Below are positions 1 to 10,270 of a DNA stretch of 64,000 nucleotides, piece by piece. The notes under the pieces were generated by a model. That model ran no database searches and had not been told where the DNA came from. It saw only the letters and a program-made list of their open reading frames with translations. Origin of the DNA: Lathyrus oleraceus (taxonomy: Eukaryota > Streptophyta > Magnoliopsida > Fabales > Fabaceae); the NCBI RefSeq assembly GCF_024323335.1, contig NC_066579.1:254732807-254796806 (forward strand), written 5' to 3'. The position numbers were made by a program, and so were the translations under genes. How positions within the stretch are numbered: position 1 is the stretch's first letter; each line of letters opens with the position of its first letter.

Positions 1-2449
1 TCTTGATAGGGAGAACCACTTCACCATAGACAACACTCTTCGCACCATCGTAAGCACGCACCACAACATCACTAGGTTTCAGTTCAATGCCTTTGTAGTC
101 AAATTTATCGAGTACAGCTTTCGGGAGCACATTCAAGGAAGAGCCATTGTCGATCAACACGTGAGCCAGGGTGATCCCCTCACACTCGATGGAGATATGC
201 AGAGCTTTATTGTGATTCTTTCCTGCTGGCGTCAGGTCAGCATCGGAAAAGCCTAGGCCATTGTCAACAGTCAAATTAGCAACATAATGTTCGAATTGAT
301 CGACGGATGTTTCTTGAGGCACATGAGCGGTCTTCAAGAATTTCATCAATGCATTGGCATGGGATTCAGAGGATAATAACAAGGACAACATTGAGATTTT
401 AGACGGAGTATGCCCCAATTGTTCCACTACATCAAAATCGCTCTTACGGATGATTTTCAGCATCTCTTCCATTTCCTGTTTGGCAACATCTTCAGAAGTA
501 ACTTCGACCGATGTCTCTGACTGAGGAGGATTGACTGGTCTTTTTCCTCGAATTTCGGGAGCGGGAGGTGAGATTTCTGGGGAGTAGATCCTTCCACTTC
601 GAGTAACTTTACTAGTTCCCACAATATCATTAGGATTAGCAGAACTACCAACTTGCTTTATGCCATGGATGTAAACGTCGCCTCCATAGTTCCACGGAAT
701 AGCTTTGCTGGAGGAATATGGCACGGGGCCAGGTGCGGTAATAATCAGGGGAGCCACTTTGGGCTCAGCGGTAATCTTCACAGGCACTCTAGTAGCGGTA
801 ATCTTCACTGGAGCTTTGGACCTAGCAATCACAGATACCTCTTCAATAGAGTTGTCCACCTTAGGAACCCTTTCAAATAGAATTGTACGATCATCCATCA
901 GCCGTTGAATGCCGTTCTTCAACTTCAAACAATCATTGGGTCGGAGTACACAGAGATCGCAATCTTCAGCACAACCTGGAAATAAACCAGCTTGCAATAA
1001 ATTCTTCTTAACGATCAGGAGAGGAGATGCTAAATCAGCAACGTCAGTAACGTGAGAATTGTCGTCCACAACATTAACATTCTGGTCATGATTAGGCATA
1101 GGTGCTGTGATGACATTGGGGGTCGCCGGAGGATCAAATTCGATTTCTCCAGCGTCGATCATATCCTGAATCTTGTTCTTCAACAACCAGCAATCATTCG
1201 TATCATGCCCGGGGCTATCGGAGTGATAGGCACACCTGGCGTTGGGATTATAACGAGGAGAAGTAGTGTTGGGATTTGCAGGAGGGCCTCTGAGGGTAAT
1301 CAAATTGGCCTTTAACATACTCTGCAGTGCTTGGGTTAAAGTCATATTGATCTTGGTAAACTGTCTTCTCGACCTGTCTTGTCTGTGTTGGAAGTTCTGA
1401 GATGGCGGTGCGGCAATTGTAACTGCCCCAACAGTATGGTCACGATTCTTCTTGTTATGCTTCCTCTCACTGTACACAGCATTTGATTCATTCTTTCCCT
1501 GATAGGACTTTTTGGTGCTTGCAGAAGTAGCTGCCTGTATCTTTCCACTTCGAATGCCGCTTTCAACCCGTTCACCTGTCAAGATAAGTTCAGTGAAACC
1601 TGACGAGGAACTTCCCAGTAGATGGCTGTAGAATGGGCCAGTCAGTGTACCCATGAACATGTCCACTAACTCTCGATCAGTCATAGGGGGTTTGACTCTG
1701 CCAGCCAAATCTCTCCACTTTTGAGCATATTCTTTGAAACTTTCTTTAGAGCCCATAGTCATATTTTGTAGCTGTAGCCGAGTAGGCGCTAACTCAGAAT
1801 TATACTGGTAGTGCTTGTAGAAAGCTGTTGCTAAATCAGTCCATGTGCGGATGTTAGAGCTCTCAAGCTGATAATACCACTCTAACTGTGTGCCAGACAG
1901 ACTCTCTTGGAAGAAATGGATCCACAGTTTCTTATCAGTAGTGTGCGGCTGAATCTTTCTCACATAAGCCCTTAGATGCATCTGAGGACAAGAGGCACCA
2001 TCATACTTAGTGAAAATGGGAACCTTGAATTTGCGGGGAATGACCACATCAGAGACCAGACCCAAGTTTTCGAAATCCAGACCGGGCACTTTCTGCCCCT
2101 CCATAGCTAGCATACGTTCTTCCAGCAACTTGTACTTATCATCCTTCGGAGAGTACTGTTCATGTTCATAATCTTCATCGTCGTCCTCAGAATTGACGAG
2201 ATTAGGATTCTCATCCTCCGAATCATTCTCGGTCTCTTCTTCTGAATCCTTCGGAATTCTAATCTTGACTCCTGTAACCTGTCCCTTAAGCCTTCTCCCC
2301 GGGTTGATGTAACCCACAGGTTTCTGGTCCTTCTTCTTCTCCATCAAAAGAGCTTTCAGTTCTTCCTGCCCCTTAGATAAGCTCAGCATCATTTCCTGGA
2401 ATTGAGCATTCTGGGCCTGGAGATCTTTGACAGTTTGTTCGAGAGCCAT
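1..2449 (-). CDS. Ogre A gag-pro polyprotein, N-terminal part (truncated by window edge)
   Basis: The start codon is the ATG read from 2449 downward, the same start as in the intact Ogre B copy. The frame stays open to position 1, giving about 816 codons: the capsid region, a C-x2-H-x5-H-x4-C zinc-knuckle-like motif near residues 406-420, and the protease motif LIDNGSSLNVL near residues 765-775. The C-terminal part lies outside the window. By eye I find only about seven substitutions and no indel against 14374-16822, and none creates a stop. Gag would form the cytoplasmic retrotransposon particle and the protease would mature it. No host role is suggested. Confidence 0.85.
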   Translation of the reverse strand, partial: MALEQTVKDLQAQNAQFQEMMLSLSKGQEELKALLMEKKKDQKPVGYINPGRRLKGQVTGVKIRIPKDSEEETENDSEDENPNLVNSEDDDEDYEHEQYSPKDDKYKLLEERMLAMEGQKVPGLDFENLGLVSDVVIPRKFKVPIFTKYDGASCPQMHLRAYVRKIQPHTTDKKLWIHFFQESLSGTQLEWYYQLESSNIRTWTDLATAFYKHYQYNSELAPTRLQLQNMTMGSKESFKEYAQKWRDLAGRVKPPMTDRELVDMFMGTLTGPFYSHLLGSSSSGFTELILTGERVESGIRSGKIQAATSASTKKSYQGKNESNAVYSERKHNKKNRDHTVGAVTIAAPPSQNFQHRQDRSRRQFTKINMTLTQALQSMLKANLITLRGPPANPNTTSPRYNPNARCAYHSDSPGHDTNDCWLLKNKIQDMIDAGEIEFDPPATPNVITAPMPNHDQNVNVVDDNSHVTDVADLASPLLIVKKNLLQAGLFPGCAEDCDLCVLRPNDCLKLKNGIQRLMDDRTILFERVPKVDNSIEEVSVIARSKAPVKITATRVPVKITAEPKVAPLIITAPGPVPYSSSKAIPWNYGGDVYIHGIKQVGSSANPNDIVGTSKVTRSGRIYSPEISPPAPEIRGKRPVNPPQSETSVEVTSEDVAKQEMEEMLKIIRKSDFDVVEQLGHTPSKISMLSLLLSSESHANALMKFLKTAHVPQETSVDQFEHYVANLTVDNGLGFSDADLTPAGKNHNKALHISIECEGITLAHVLIDNGSSLNVLPKAVLDKFDYKGIELKPSDVVVRAYDGAKSVVYGEVVLPIK

Positions 2450-3373
2450 TGTTCAATCTGTTTGAATCTGCTGGAATCTGTTTGATAGGAAAATCGTGAG
2501 AACACTGATCCTTTAGAATACCTGTTATGCGATGCAATGCAATGTATGAAATGTTTTCAAGGACTTTCGGGATTTAACTTTGCATAAACTAACAAAAAGA
2601 GCTTTTTTTTTTTTTTTTTTTTTGCTTTTGTTTTTGTTTTTTCTGTTTTTTTTTTTTTAGCAGAGTTAAATCCCTAAATCCTTGAAATGGTTAGTACAAT
2701 GCCATGATGTTATGATGTTATGTTGTTATGATGTTATGTTGTTATGATGTCATGTTGTTAGATAAATAACAAGCACAAGCAAGTCACACAACAATCATTC
2801 CTAGGTTTTAAGGCTTGCGTGAGTTCCATAGGTAAATACCCTCCCCACTGAAGTTTGGTTGGTTCAACCTGTCTTAGAATAGTAACCGGGTTCTAGAAGG
2901 ATCTCAAATCATTGACCTTTCCTTAAGTCCACTTCAGTGCAACACCAAGTGGTTGACCGAAGCTTCCCTAAAGTCCAATCTCAAAGTGTGTAGTATCGAG
3001 TCTCAACCAACTCCAGTCGGAACCGAAGCCAGTTATCTCACTACTTTCTAATGGCCAGGATGAGTCAATTAGGGTTCTAAAGGTCTGGTTAATGCTTTTA
3101 TGACACCACGCGAATGCCAAATATTTCCTCAACTAACATGAGGAACATCAGGACATCCAAAGTGCCACATTAACCGTAGCCATCATTTTGACCATTCCAG
3201 TATACGCCGGACAGTCGCGATGATCTCTTGCTACTTACCTAAGGTACACTAGATCCGGGTGTAGGATCTTTCACTCAAGCATAACATACCCAAGCAATCC
3301 CTTAAAAATAAATCAGACAAATTGAATAAGTGATCTTGTTTTTAAGGTAACCTCTCTTTTTAAATATTCCGAT
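2450..3373 (-). other. Ogre A 5' untranslated leader
   Basis: This stretch lies between the gag start and the primer-binding site and matches 16823-17733 of Ogre B closely. It contains a long T tract on the plus strand (about 2607-2660, A-rich in the element's sense) and a short ATGTT/ATGTTGTT microsatellite at about 2703-2760. The microsatellite is longer here than in Ogre B. I see no open reading frame of note; the rest is unique leader sequence. Confidence 0.7.
2703..2760. repeat. Microsatellite of ATGTT-type units in the Ogre A leader
   Basis: Short units such as ATGATGTT and ATGTTGTT are repeated in tandem. The matching place in Ogre B (about 17080-17120) has fewer units, so the tract changes length between copies. 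Confidence 0.75.
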
Positions 3374-3391
3374 TCCCCAGCAGAGTCGCCA
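3374..3391 (-). promoter_or_regulatory. Primer-binding site of Ogre A (tRNA-Arg type)
   Basis: In the element's sense the 18 bases begin with TGGCGACTC, four bases (GAAC) inside the 5' LTR. Their complement ends in GAGTCGCCA and matches the 3' end of a plant tRNA-Arg with CCA. A tRNA-Arg primer is what I recall for Ogre elements. Confidence 0.8.
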
Positions 3392-3395
3392 GTTC

Positions 3396-5385
3396 TGTCA
3401 TACGGTGAACTGGACTTTTTTGTGGTTTTAATCGCAATGTCGCGGTTAGCAAGAGTCGCCACCGACTTTTCTTTTATCCAATAAGGAAAGGTGGAAAAGA
3501 ACAGGAAAAACCTTAATTTAGATTTTGGGTTCGGGAGGTACATTATACAAAGGGAAGGTGTTAGCACCCTTTGTATCCATGGTTATCCATGGGCTCTTAA
3601 TTGCTCGATCACTTATATTATTTTTGTCTAAAAAAAAGTGTTTGTGAATTGTTTAGAAAAATTGTTTTGAAAAGAGAATTTAACTTTGTAATGATTCTTG
3701 TATGAATGTATACAAAGTGATTATCTCGTTTAGTTTTGAAAATTGTTTAGAAAAATATAACTCGGTAATGATTCTAGTATGAATGTATACCAAGTGGTGA
3801 TTTTCTGAAGGTATTTTGAAAGGTGTGAGGTGTGAAAAAATGTTTTAGGTTGTGAGCCAGCAATTAAGAGTTATACCGACCCAAGGTCTTTATGAGTATT
3901 TCCTATCCTTATGAGGGTAAAACTGTCCTTATTATTGAGCAATAAGTAGTTTTATCCTTTGGATGTAAAAGGGTCATCGTAGGGTCGTCGATTGGTCATT
4001 GAAGGCAACAGTTACGAGGATACCTTAGCATTCGAAGGGACTATCATCTTTTAACCGTAGGCAACATCGGAGGGTCATCGAGGGACAAAGTTGTATATTC
4101 GAAGGCAACATCCGAGGGACTATAATTTATTTTATGATGATTTAACCGAAGGGTCTTTGCTAAGGGTATCCCCACGTTCGCGGGACATGACCGTAATATC
4201 GTAATCGTAAGGCAACAAAGAGAGGTCCAAGATCACTTATTCAAAGGCAAAGTTTTACAATTAATTATATAATTAGGATGAAACTCCACATTAAAATTAT
4301 TAAAAATAATATATTAAAAAATTAATACATTAGAAATTAATACATCAAAAATTAATTTAGGGTGAAACTCCACAAGGGTATCCCACAAATAAAGTGGAAT
4401 ACCTAGCCAATAACCTTTTCCGGGATATGTGAACCTTTACGAAACTCAAAAAAAAGAAACATGTCAGAACACCAAATCAGGGTGCAATCGAAGATTACAC
4501 CGGAGAAATATCACAACAATAAATAGGATAGGATAAATAATGCATGGCTATGATAAAAACATAAAAAAAAACAGACTAGAAGAATCAGGTACTGTCTCGT
4601 TCGCCTCTGCCTCGCCTAGCGAAGGCCACGGATTTTGAATTTGAAAACAGCCCCATGTTAGGAACTTTGAATTTTATGGCATTTTATCACAGGAATAACA
4701 TGGTCAAACATTCAGGGTATTCAGGCATATTTAAATTCCCATACGAAAGCAAATTATATATCAACATTTAATCATGATGCATTATATATGTAGATATGGC
4801 CAATTGAAAGTATAAACAATAGAGATACGCAAACCTGTTTGCCAATTCAAGGTTGAAGGGATTGACCACTTGTAGTATCGGAATAAGTTAGGCAGCGGGA
4901 ATTGGACGGCGATGGCTTCGGTGCAGATGGGCTGCCTTCAGGGTTTCTTTACTCTGAATTCTCCGGGTAGGCAGGGTTCCTATGCCAAAGTTTCTATCCG
5001 TCCTTCTCTGTTCTCTCTCTTTCTTTTTCCTCAAGGTTTTGTTCCAAGGAAACCTCAGAGTGTTTTGCTTCTCTTCCTTCTTTCTCCAGTGAATCTCCCA
5101 GTGTAAACTCCAAGTCTCACTCCAAAATCTGAAACTTCAGTATTTATAGACTAATTTCGTGGGTAATGGGCTTGGAATGAGGGAGACCCAAGTCCAAAAT
5201 AATTTGTTATATTTTATTTATTTGTTTATTTTAATTATTTAATTAATTAATTAATTAATTAATTAAATTTTTTTTCTTTTTTTTTTCTTTTTTTTTTTTT
5301 TCGTTTTTTTTTCGTTTTTTTTTTTTTTTTTTTTTTTTTTATTTTTTTTTTAGGAAAAATGATGGGTAATTTTTGGGGTATGACA
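3396..5385 (-). repeat. Ogre A 5' LTR (about 1990 bp)
   Basis: The LTR is bounded by TGTCATAC at 3396 and GTATGACA ending at 5385, a perfect 8-bp terminal inverted repeat that keeps the TG...CA rule. It aligns over its length with the two Ogre B LTRs but differs from them at roughly 30 positions by eye, clearly more than those two differ from each other. It carries several GGCAACATC-GAGGG-like motifs (about 4000-4110) and a long T-rich tract near the 5' end in element sense (5270-5350). Confidence 0.9.
5141..5148 (-). promoter_or_regulatory. TATA box of Ogre A LTR
   Basis: TATAAATA on the minus strand, at the same LTR position as in both Ogre B LTRs. The more GC-rich stretch that follows in the sense direction fits the start of the transcript. 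Confidence 0.6.
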
Positions 5386-5581
5386 CCTTTCAACATACTT
5401 CTCACCATGTTCATGATGGTTCTATTCTTCCTTTCTGTCGTTCCATTTTGCTGTGGAATTTAGGGTGGAACCACCTTATGCACAATCCCTTCTTTCTTAC
5501 ATAGTTTGTCAAAGTCTTTTGACACATACTCTCCACCACCACCAGTCCTCGGAATCTTGAGCTTTCAACCACTTTGTCTTT
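5386..5581 (-). pseudogene. Ty1-copia integrase fragment (left piece)
   Basis: On the minus strand this encodes the end of a copia integrase catalytic core, including a QQNGTTERKNRT-like stretch with the usual glutamate and a following MNMVRSML-like stretch. It is interrupted by an in-frame TAA just before that motif. The residue where the second catalytic aspartate is expected is glycine. The first 85 bases or so (5497-5581) are present again at 20383-20467 with about one difference and share the same lost aspartate, so both pieces come from one already-decayed element. Ogre A cuts it on the left and CRM1 on the right. Confidence 0.75.
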
Positions 5582-6413
5582 TGATGAGGACGTAATCCAA
5601 GACATAAATGATACAATGCAAAGCTTAGGAGGTCCTATGACAAGGGCACGTGCAAGAAGAGTCAATGATGCTTTAGTTCACTTCATGATCAAGTCAATAG
5701 AATGCATGGGCCAGATTGAAGAAAAAGAGCCCAAGTTTATTCTTATCATCCAAGCATGTGATAAAAGGCCCAATAATGCATAAATAAATAAAAATAAAGT
5801 AAATACCAATAACCACACTATAATGGACGAAAATTGCAAGAGAAGTGGTAAATAAAGAATTGCCATTATTCTGCCCTTTCAAGAACCCCACTATCTCTTC
5901 TTTATTTTGCACTTTCTTTGTAATAACTCAACCCACTATCATGATAACTAGTGGATGAAACCTTTTGTTTTCTTAGGAGTTAATTTTTACTTATTTCATC
6001 ATCTTAAGCCATTCCTATATAAAGGAGGCATGTATCTTCTTTTTGGATCAATGAATTTTGGCAAGTTTACACATTGTGTAAGTGAGAGTATTTGCTCTTA
6101 GGTTCTGGATTGGACCAAAGTTGATCTTATCAAGAAATCCTTTTCTTGTGGTGATCCTCATCCATAGGCTTATCATTCTCTCTTGGATTAGAAAGAGTGT
6201 GGCGCCCCTTCTACTTAATTCCATTTCTTATTTCTCCTTTATTTCATATCAATCTCGTTTATTTTATATGCATGTATCAAATTCTGTCATTCTTTCAATT
6301 ATAAGGCAGATTACTTCCTCTGAGTCACAAAAGAATTAATATTCCAAAAGTTAACAAAGTTGTTTCAGGAATTTTGAAGGAAATGCATAAGTCTCAAAGG
6401 TTAGTGCATATCA
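5582..6413 (+). repeat. CRM1 5' LTR (832 bp)
   Basis: It starts TGATGAGGACG and ends GCATATCA, with a short TGAT/ATCA terminal inversion, and is the same length as both CRM2 LTRs. Its first part encodes the integrase C-terminal tail when present as a 3' LTR, as CRM2 shows. Confidence 0.85.
6016..6023 (+). promoter_or_regulatory. TATA box of CRM1 LTR
   Basis: TATATAAA on the plus strand, in the same LTR place as the minus-strand TATA boxes of both CRM2 LTRs. Confidence 0.6.
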
Positions 6414-6415
6414 AG

Positions 6416-6428
6416 TGGTAATCAGAGC
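6416..6428 (+). promoter_or_regulatory. CRM1 primer-binding site with one extra base
   Basis: TGGTAATCAGAGC lies two bases after the LTR. The usual initiator-Met tRNA complement is TGGTATCAGAGC, so there is one additional A. CRM2 has the same sequence, so it is not a single-copy sequencing slip. Confidence 0.7.
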
Positions 6429-6906
6429 ATATTCCAAAAAAAAGGGTCGAAATATGGTAAATTGTCTATATTCTTGTTCTTCATTATTATCCATTTATCA
6501 TTATAAAAAAAATCGAAAAAAAAGGGGTATAAGAAAAAAATTAAAAAAAAAAGGATCTGATTGTTAAAGATTGTGATTAAAAAAAAATCTATTTTTTTCT
6601 TGCCACACTCTTAAAATTCTCCTGGTTTCCTTTGTTTTAGAGTCTTTTTTTTGGTTTGCTGTTTTTTTAAAGTTTTTTGTGTGTTGATTATCATCTGAAA
6701 TTGATTTCTTTGTGTTGATTCATTTTGGTTTCTCTAAAGAACTAAAAGAGCAAATTGAGTGGTAAAAGGCAGAGTGTTTTTATTATTAAAAAAAAAGCCA
6801 AAAAAAAAATTGAGTGAAACACGAGTGATTGAGTGTAAACACGTGAGTAGAGTGGTGAGGTCCATTTTTAAACACTTGTTCCTAATTTCACAAATATTTC
6901 ACAATT
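6429..6906 (+). other. CRM1 leader (5' untranslated region)
   Basis: AT-rich leader with A and T runs between the PBS and the gag ATG. Part of it (about 6457-6705) occurs again in inverted form at 20135-20380. The matching CRM2 leader is 26051-26558. Confidence 0.7.
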
Positions 6907-8127
6907 ATGTCTAGTCCACCTTCACCTAGAACAACAGCTTTAACTGTTCAGATCGCAGCCATGCGTGACAATTTTGAAAGATCGTTAAGAGAACAAGGTG
7001 AACAACTTCAACAAAGAATTGATGAGTTGGAAAGGAGGCCCCAAAATTCTAATGATGGTAGTGGTGATGAGGAGGAAAGAAGACTTAGAAGGAGACAAGG
7101 GGGAGATAATTTGAGGGGCATAAAAATTAAAGTTCCAACTTTTGTTGGGAAGAGTGACCCGGAGGCATATCTAGAATGGGAGACTAAACTTGAACAAATT
7201 TTTAATTGTCACAATTATTCTAATCTTGAAAAAGTGCAGGTTGCTTCTATTGAGTTCAAGGAGTATGCCTTAGTTTGGTGGGATCAATTGACCAAAGATA
7301 GAAGGAGGTATGCAGAACGACCAATTGATACTTGGGAAGAGATGAAAAGAATCATGAGGAGAAGGTTTGTCCCTTCCTATTATCATAGGGAATTGCACAA
7401 CAAATTGCAAAGACTCACTCAAGGTTCTAAAAGTGTTGAAGAATATTTCAAGGAGATGGAAGTTTTCAAAATTAGAGCTAATGTAGAGGAGGACGATGAA
7501 GCAACTATGGCTAGATTTCTCCATGGTCTAAATCATGACATTAGTGACATAGTGGAACTTCATCACTATGTTGAAATGGATGAATTGGTACACCAAGCTA
7601 TCAAAGTAGAACAACAACTCAAAAGAAAGAGCCAAGCGAGGAGAAATTCCACCACTTTCAATTCTCAAAGTTGGAAGGACAAAACAAAGAAGGAGGGTGC
7701 TTCATCATCTAAGGAAGCCACGGTTGAAAACAAAGGTAAAACTATTACATCTTCTTCTTCAAGTGTTTCAACTAACAAAAGTGTTAAGTGTTTCAAGTGT
7801 CAAGGCCAAGGACATATTGCATCTCAATGTCCAACAAAGAGAACTATGCTTATGGAAGAAAATGAAGAAATTGTTGAAGAGAAGGATGGTGATTATGATG
7901 AGGAGTTTGAAGAAGAAATACCTAGTGGAGATTTACTCATGGTGAGAAGAATGTTGGGAAACCAATTAAAGGAGGAGGATACAAGTCAAAGAGAAAACCT
8001 TTTTCATACAAGATGCTTTATGCAAGGAAAGGTTTGTTCTTTAATAATTGATGGAGGAAGTTGTACAAATGTTGCAAGCACGCGTCTGGTTTCTAAACTA
8101 AAATTGGAAACAAAACCTCAACCTAAG
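6907..8127 (+). pseudogene. CRM1 gag-protease, cut by Ogre B
   Basis: An ATG-started frame stays open for 407 codons until the Ogre B LTR begins; the frame then reads about 40 meaningless codons into that LTR. The capsid region has an EAYLEWETKLEQIF stretch near residue 90 and a WWDQL motif near 124, as in chromovirus gag. A CCHC zinc knuckle (C295, C298, H303, C308) follows a Ser-rich linker. The protease active-site motif IIDGGSCTNV has its aspartate at residue 382. In chromoviruses gag packages the RNA and the protease matures the particle. It is broken only by the Ogre B insertion in this part; the rest of the frame is at 19725-20134. Confidence 0.85.
8123..8127. repeat. Target site duplication of Ogre B, left copy
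   Basis: CTAAG directly before TGTCATAC. The same five bases follow the right LTR at 19720. CRM2 has this sequence once, which shows the state before insertion. Confidence 0.95.
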
Positions 8128-10083
8128 TGTCATACGGTGAACTGGACCTTTTGTGTTTTTTATCGCAATGTCGCGGTTAGCAAGAGTCGCCACCGACTTT
8201 TCTTTTATCCAATAAGGAAAGGTGGAAAAGAACAGGAAAGACCTTAATTTAGATTTTGGGTTCGGGAGGTACATTATACAAAGGGAAGGGGTTAGCACCC
8301 TTTGTATCCATGGTTATCCATGGGCTCTTAATTGCTCGATCACTTATATTATTTTTGTCTAAAAAAAAAAGTGTTTGTGAATTGTTTAGAAAAATTGTTT
8401 TGAAAAGAGAATTTAACTTTGTAATGATTCTTGTATGAATGTATACAAAGTGGTTATCCCGTTTTAGTTTTGAAAATTGTTTAGAAAAATATAACTCGGT
8501 AATGATTCTAGTATGAATGTATACCAAGTGGTGATTTTCTAAAGGCATTTTGAAAGGTGTGAGGTGCAAAAAAAATGTTTTAAGTTGTGAGCCAGCAATT
8601 AAGAGTTATACCGACCCAAGGTCTTTACGGGCATTTCCTATCCTTATGAGGGTAAAACTGTCCTTATTATTGAGAAATAAGTAGTTTTATCCTTTGGATG
8701 TAAAAGGGTCATCGTAGGGTCATCGATTGGTCATTGAAGGCAACAGTTATGAGGATACCTTAGCATTCGAAGGGACTATCATCATTTAACCGTAGGCAAC
8801 ATCGGAGGGTCATCGAGGGACAAAGTTGTATATTCGAAGGCAACATCCGAGGGACTATAATTTATTTTATGATGATTTAACCGAAGGGTCTTTGCTAAGG
8901 GTATCCCCACGTTCGCAGGACATGACCGTAATATCGTAATCGTAAGGCAACAAAGAGAGGTCCAAGATCATTTATTCAAAGGCAAAGTTTTACAATTAAT
9001 TATATAATTAGGATGAAACTCCACATTAAAATTATTAAAAATAATATATTAAAAAATTAATACATTAGAAATTAATACATTAAAAATTAATTTATGGTGA
9101 AACTCCACAAGGGTATCCCACAAATAAAGTGGAATACCTAGCCAATAACCTTTTCCTGGGATATGTGAACCTTTACGAAACTCAAAAAAAAAAGAAACAT
9201 GTCAGAACACCAAATCAGGGTGCAATCGAAGATTACACCGGAGAAATATCACAACAATAAATAGGATAGGATGAATAATGCATGGCTATGATAAAAACAT
9301 AAAAAAAACAGACTAGAAGAATCAGGTACTGTCTCGTTCGCCTCTGCCTCGCCTAGCGAAGGCCACGGATTTTGAATTTGAAAACAGCCCCATGTTAGGA
9401 ACTTTGAATTTTATGGCATTTTATCACAGGAATAACATGGTCAAACATTCAGGGTATTCAGGCATATTTAAATTCCCATACGAAAGCAAATTATATATCA
9501 ACATTTAATCATGATGCATTATATATGTAGATATGGCCAATTGAAAGTATAAACAATAGAGATACGCAAACCTGTTTGCCAATTCAAGGTTGAAGGGATT
9601 GACCACTTGTAGTATCGGAATAAGTTAGGCAGCGGGAATTGGACGGCGATGGCTTCGGTGCAGATGGGCTGCCTTCAGGGTTTCTTTACTCTGAATTCTC
9701 CGGGTAGGCAGGGTTCCTATGCCAAAGTTTCTATCCGTCCTTCTCTGTTCTCTCTCTTTCTTTTTCCTCAAGGTTTTGTTCCAAGGAAACCTCAGAGTGT
9801 TTTGCTTCTCTTCCTTCTTTCTCCAGTGAATCTCCCAGTGTAACTCCAAGTGTCACTCCCCTACTGAAACTTCAGTATTTATAGACTAATTTCGTGGGTA
9901 ATGGGCTTGGAATGAGGGAGACCCAAGTCCAAAATAATTTGTTATATTTTATTTATTTATTTATTTTAATTATTTAATTAATTAATTAATTAATTAATTA
10001 ATTAATTTTTTTTTTTTTTTCGTTTTTTTTTTTTTTTTTTTTTTTTTTTAGGAAAAATGGTGGGTAATTTTTGGGGTATGACA
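8128..10083 (-). repeat. Ogre B 3' LTR
   Basis: It begins TGTCATAC and ends GTATGACA. It is nearly identical to the LTR at 17756-19719; differences I noted include a G/T near 8289, homopolymer lengths near 8360, and two substitutions near 8910-8920. Confidence 0.93.
9876..9883 (-). promoter_or_regulatory. TATA box in Ogre B 3' LTR
   Basis: TATAAATA on the minus strand, conserved in all three Ogre LTRs. In this LTR it would drive transcription outward into CRM1, towards lower coordinates. Confidence 0.5.
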
Positions 10084-10096
10084 GCTGCCCCTGTTC
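10084..10096 (-). promoter_or_regulatory. Polypurine tract of Ogre B
   Basis: In element sense the bases just before the 3' LTR are GAACAGGGGCAGC, a purine-rich stretch at the place where plus-strand DNA synthesis is primed. Confidence 0.65.
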
Positions 10097-10221
10097 AATA
10101 TTCTTGAACCGAGAGAGTTAGGATGGCGTGTATGCCATTCGTGGTCTGGAGGTGGAAGATTATTGAACACTAGAATGCCCCAAAAATTTGCACTTGAGAA
10201 TCGACAATTGGTCTTGATGGA

Positions 10222-10242
10222 GATGGGCTTAAAGATGCCATC
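10222..10242. repeat. Direct repeat bracketing the hairpin array, copy 1
   Basis: A 21-bp sequence beginning GATGGGCTTA and ending GCCATC, found again at 11004-11024 with one change. The two copies lie on either side of the hairpin array. The repeat itself can form a GATGG/CCATC hairpin. Confidence 0.8.
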
Positions 10243-10270
10243 CGGGAGGTTTGATGATGAAAGCTTCAGA

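Larger units (their letters stand above)
1..5385 (-). mobile_element. Ogre A: partial Ogre/Tat-like Ty3-gypsy LTR retrotransposon (5' part)
   Basis: The element reads on the minus strand and runs off the left edge of the window. Visible parts, in element order, are the 5' LTR (3396-5385), a tRNA-Arg-type primer-binding site, a roughly 0.9-kb leader and the first about 816 codons of gag-pro. The same order and nearly the same sequence recur in Ogre B (8128-19719). The element is inserted in a decayed Ty1-copia integrase sequence that starts at 5386. Its target duplication cannot be checked because the 3' LTR is outside the window. Assignment to the Ogre/Tat lineage rests on the gag-pro protein type, the PBS and the LTR. 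The LTR (about 2 kb) is shorter than those of the large autonomous Ogre elements as I recall them. Confidence 0.85.

Noticed and set aside
3374..3391. tRNA gene suggested by tRNA-like bases
   Set aside because: Only 18 bases match the 3' end of tRNA-Arg, exactly at the PBS position; no cloverleaf is present.
9625..9849. 74-codon minus-strand frame in the Ogre LTRs (also 19250-19474)
   Set aside because: It starts at TTG rather than ATG and is missing in LTR A; it is an R/U5 by-product and has no recognisable domain.
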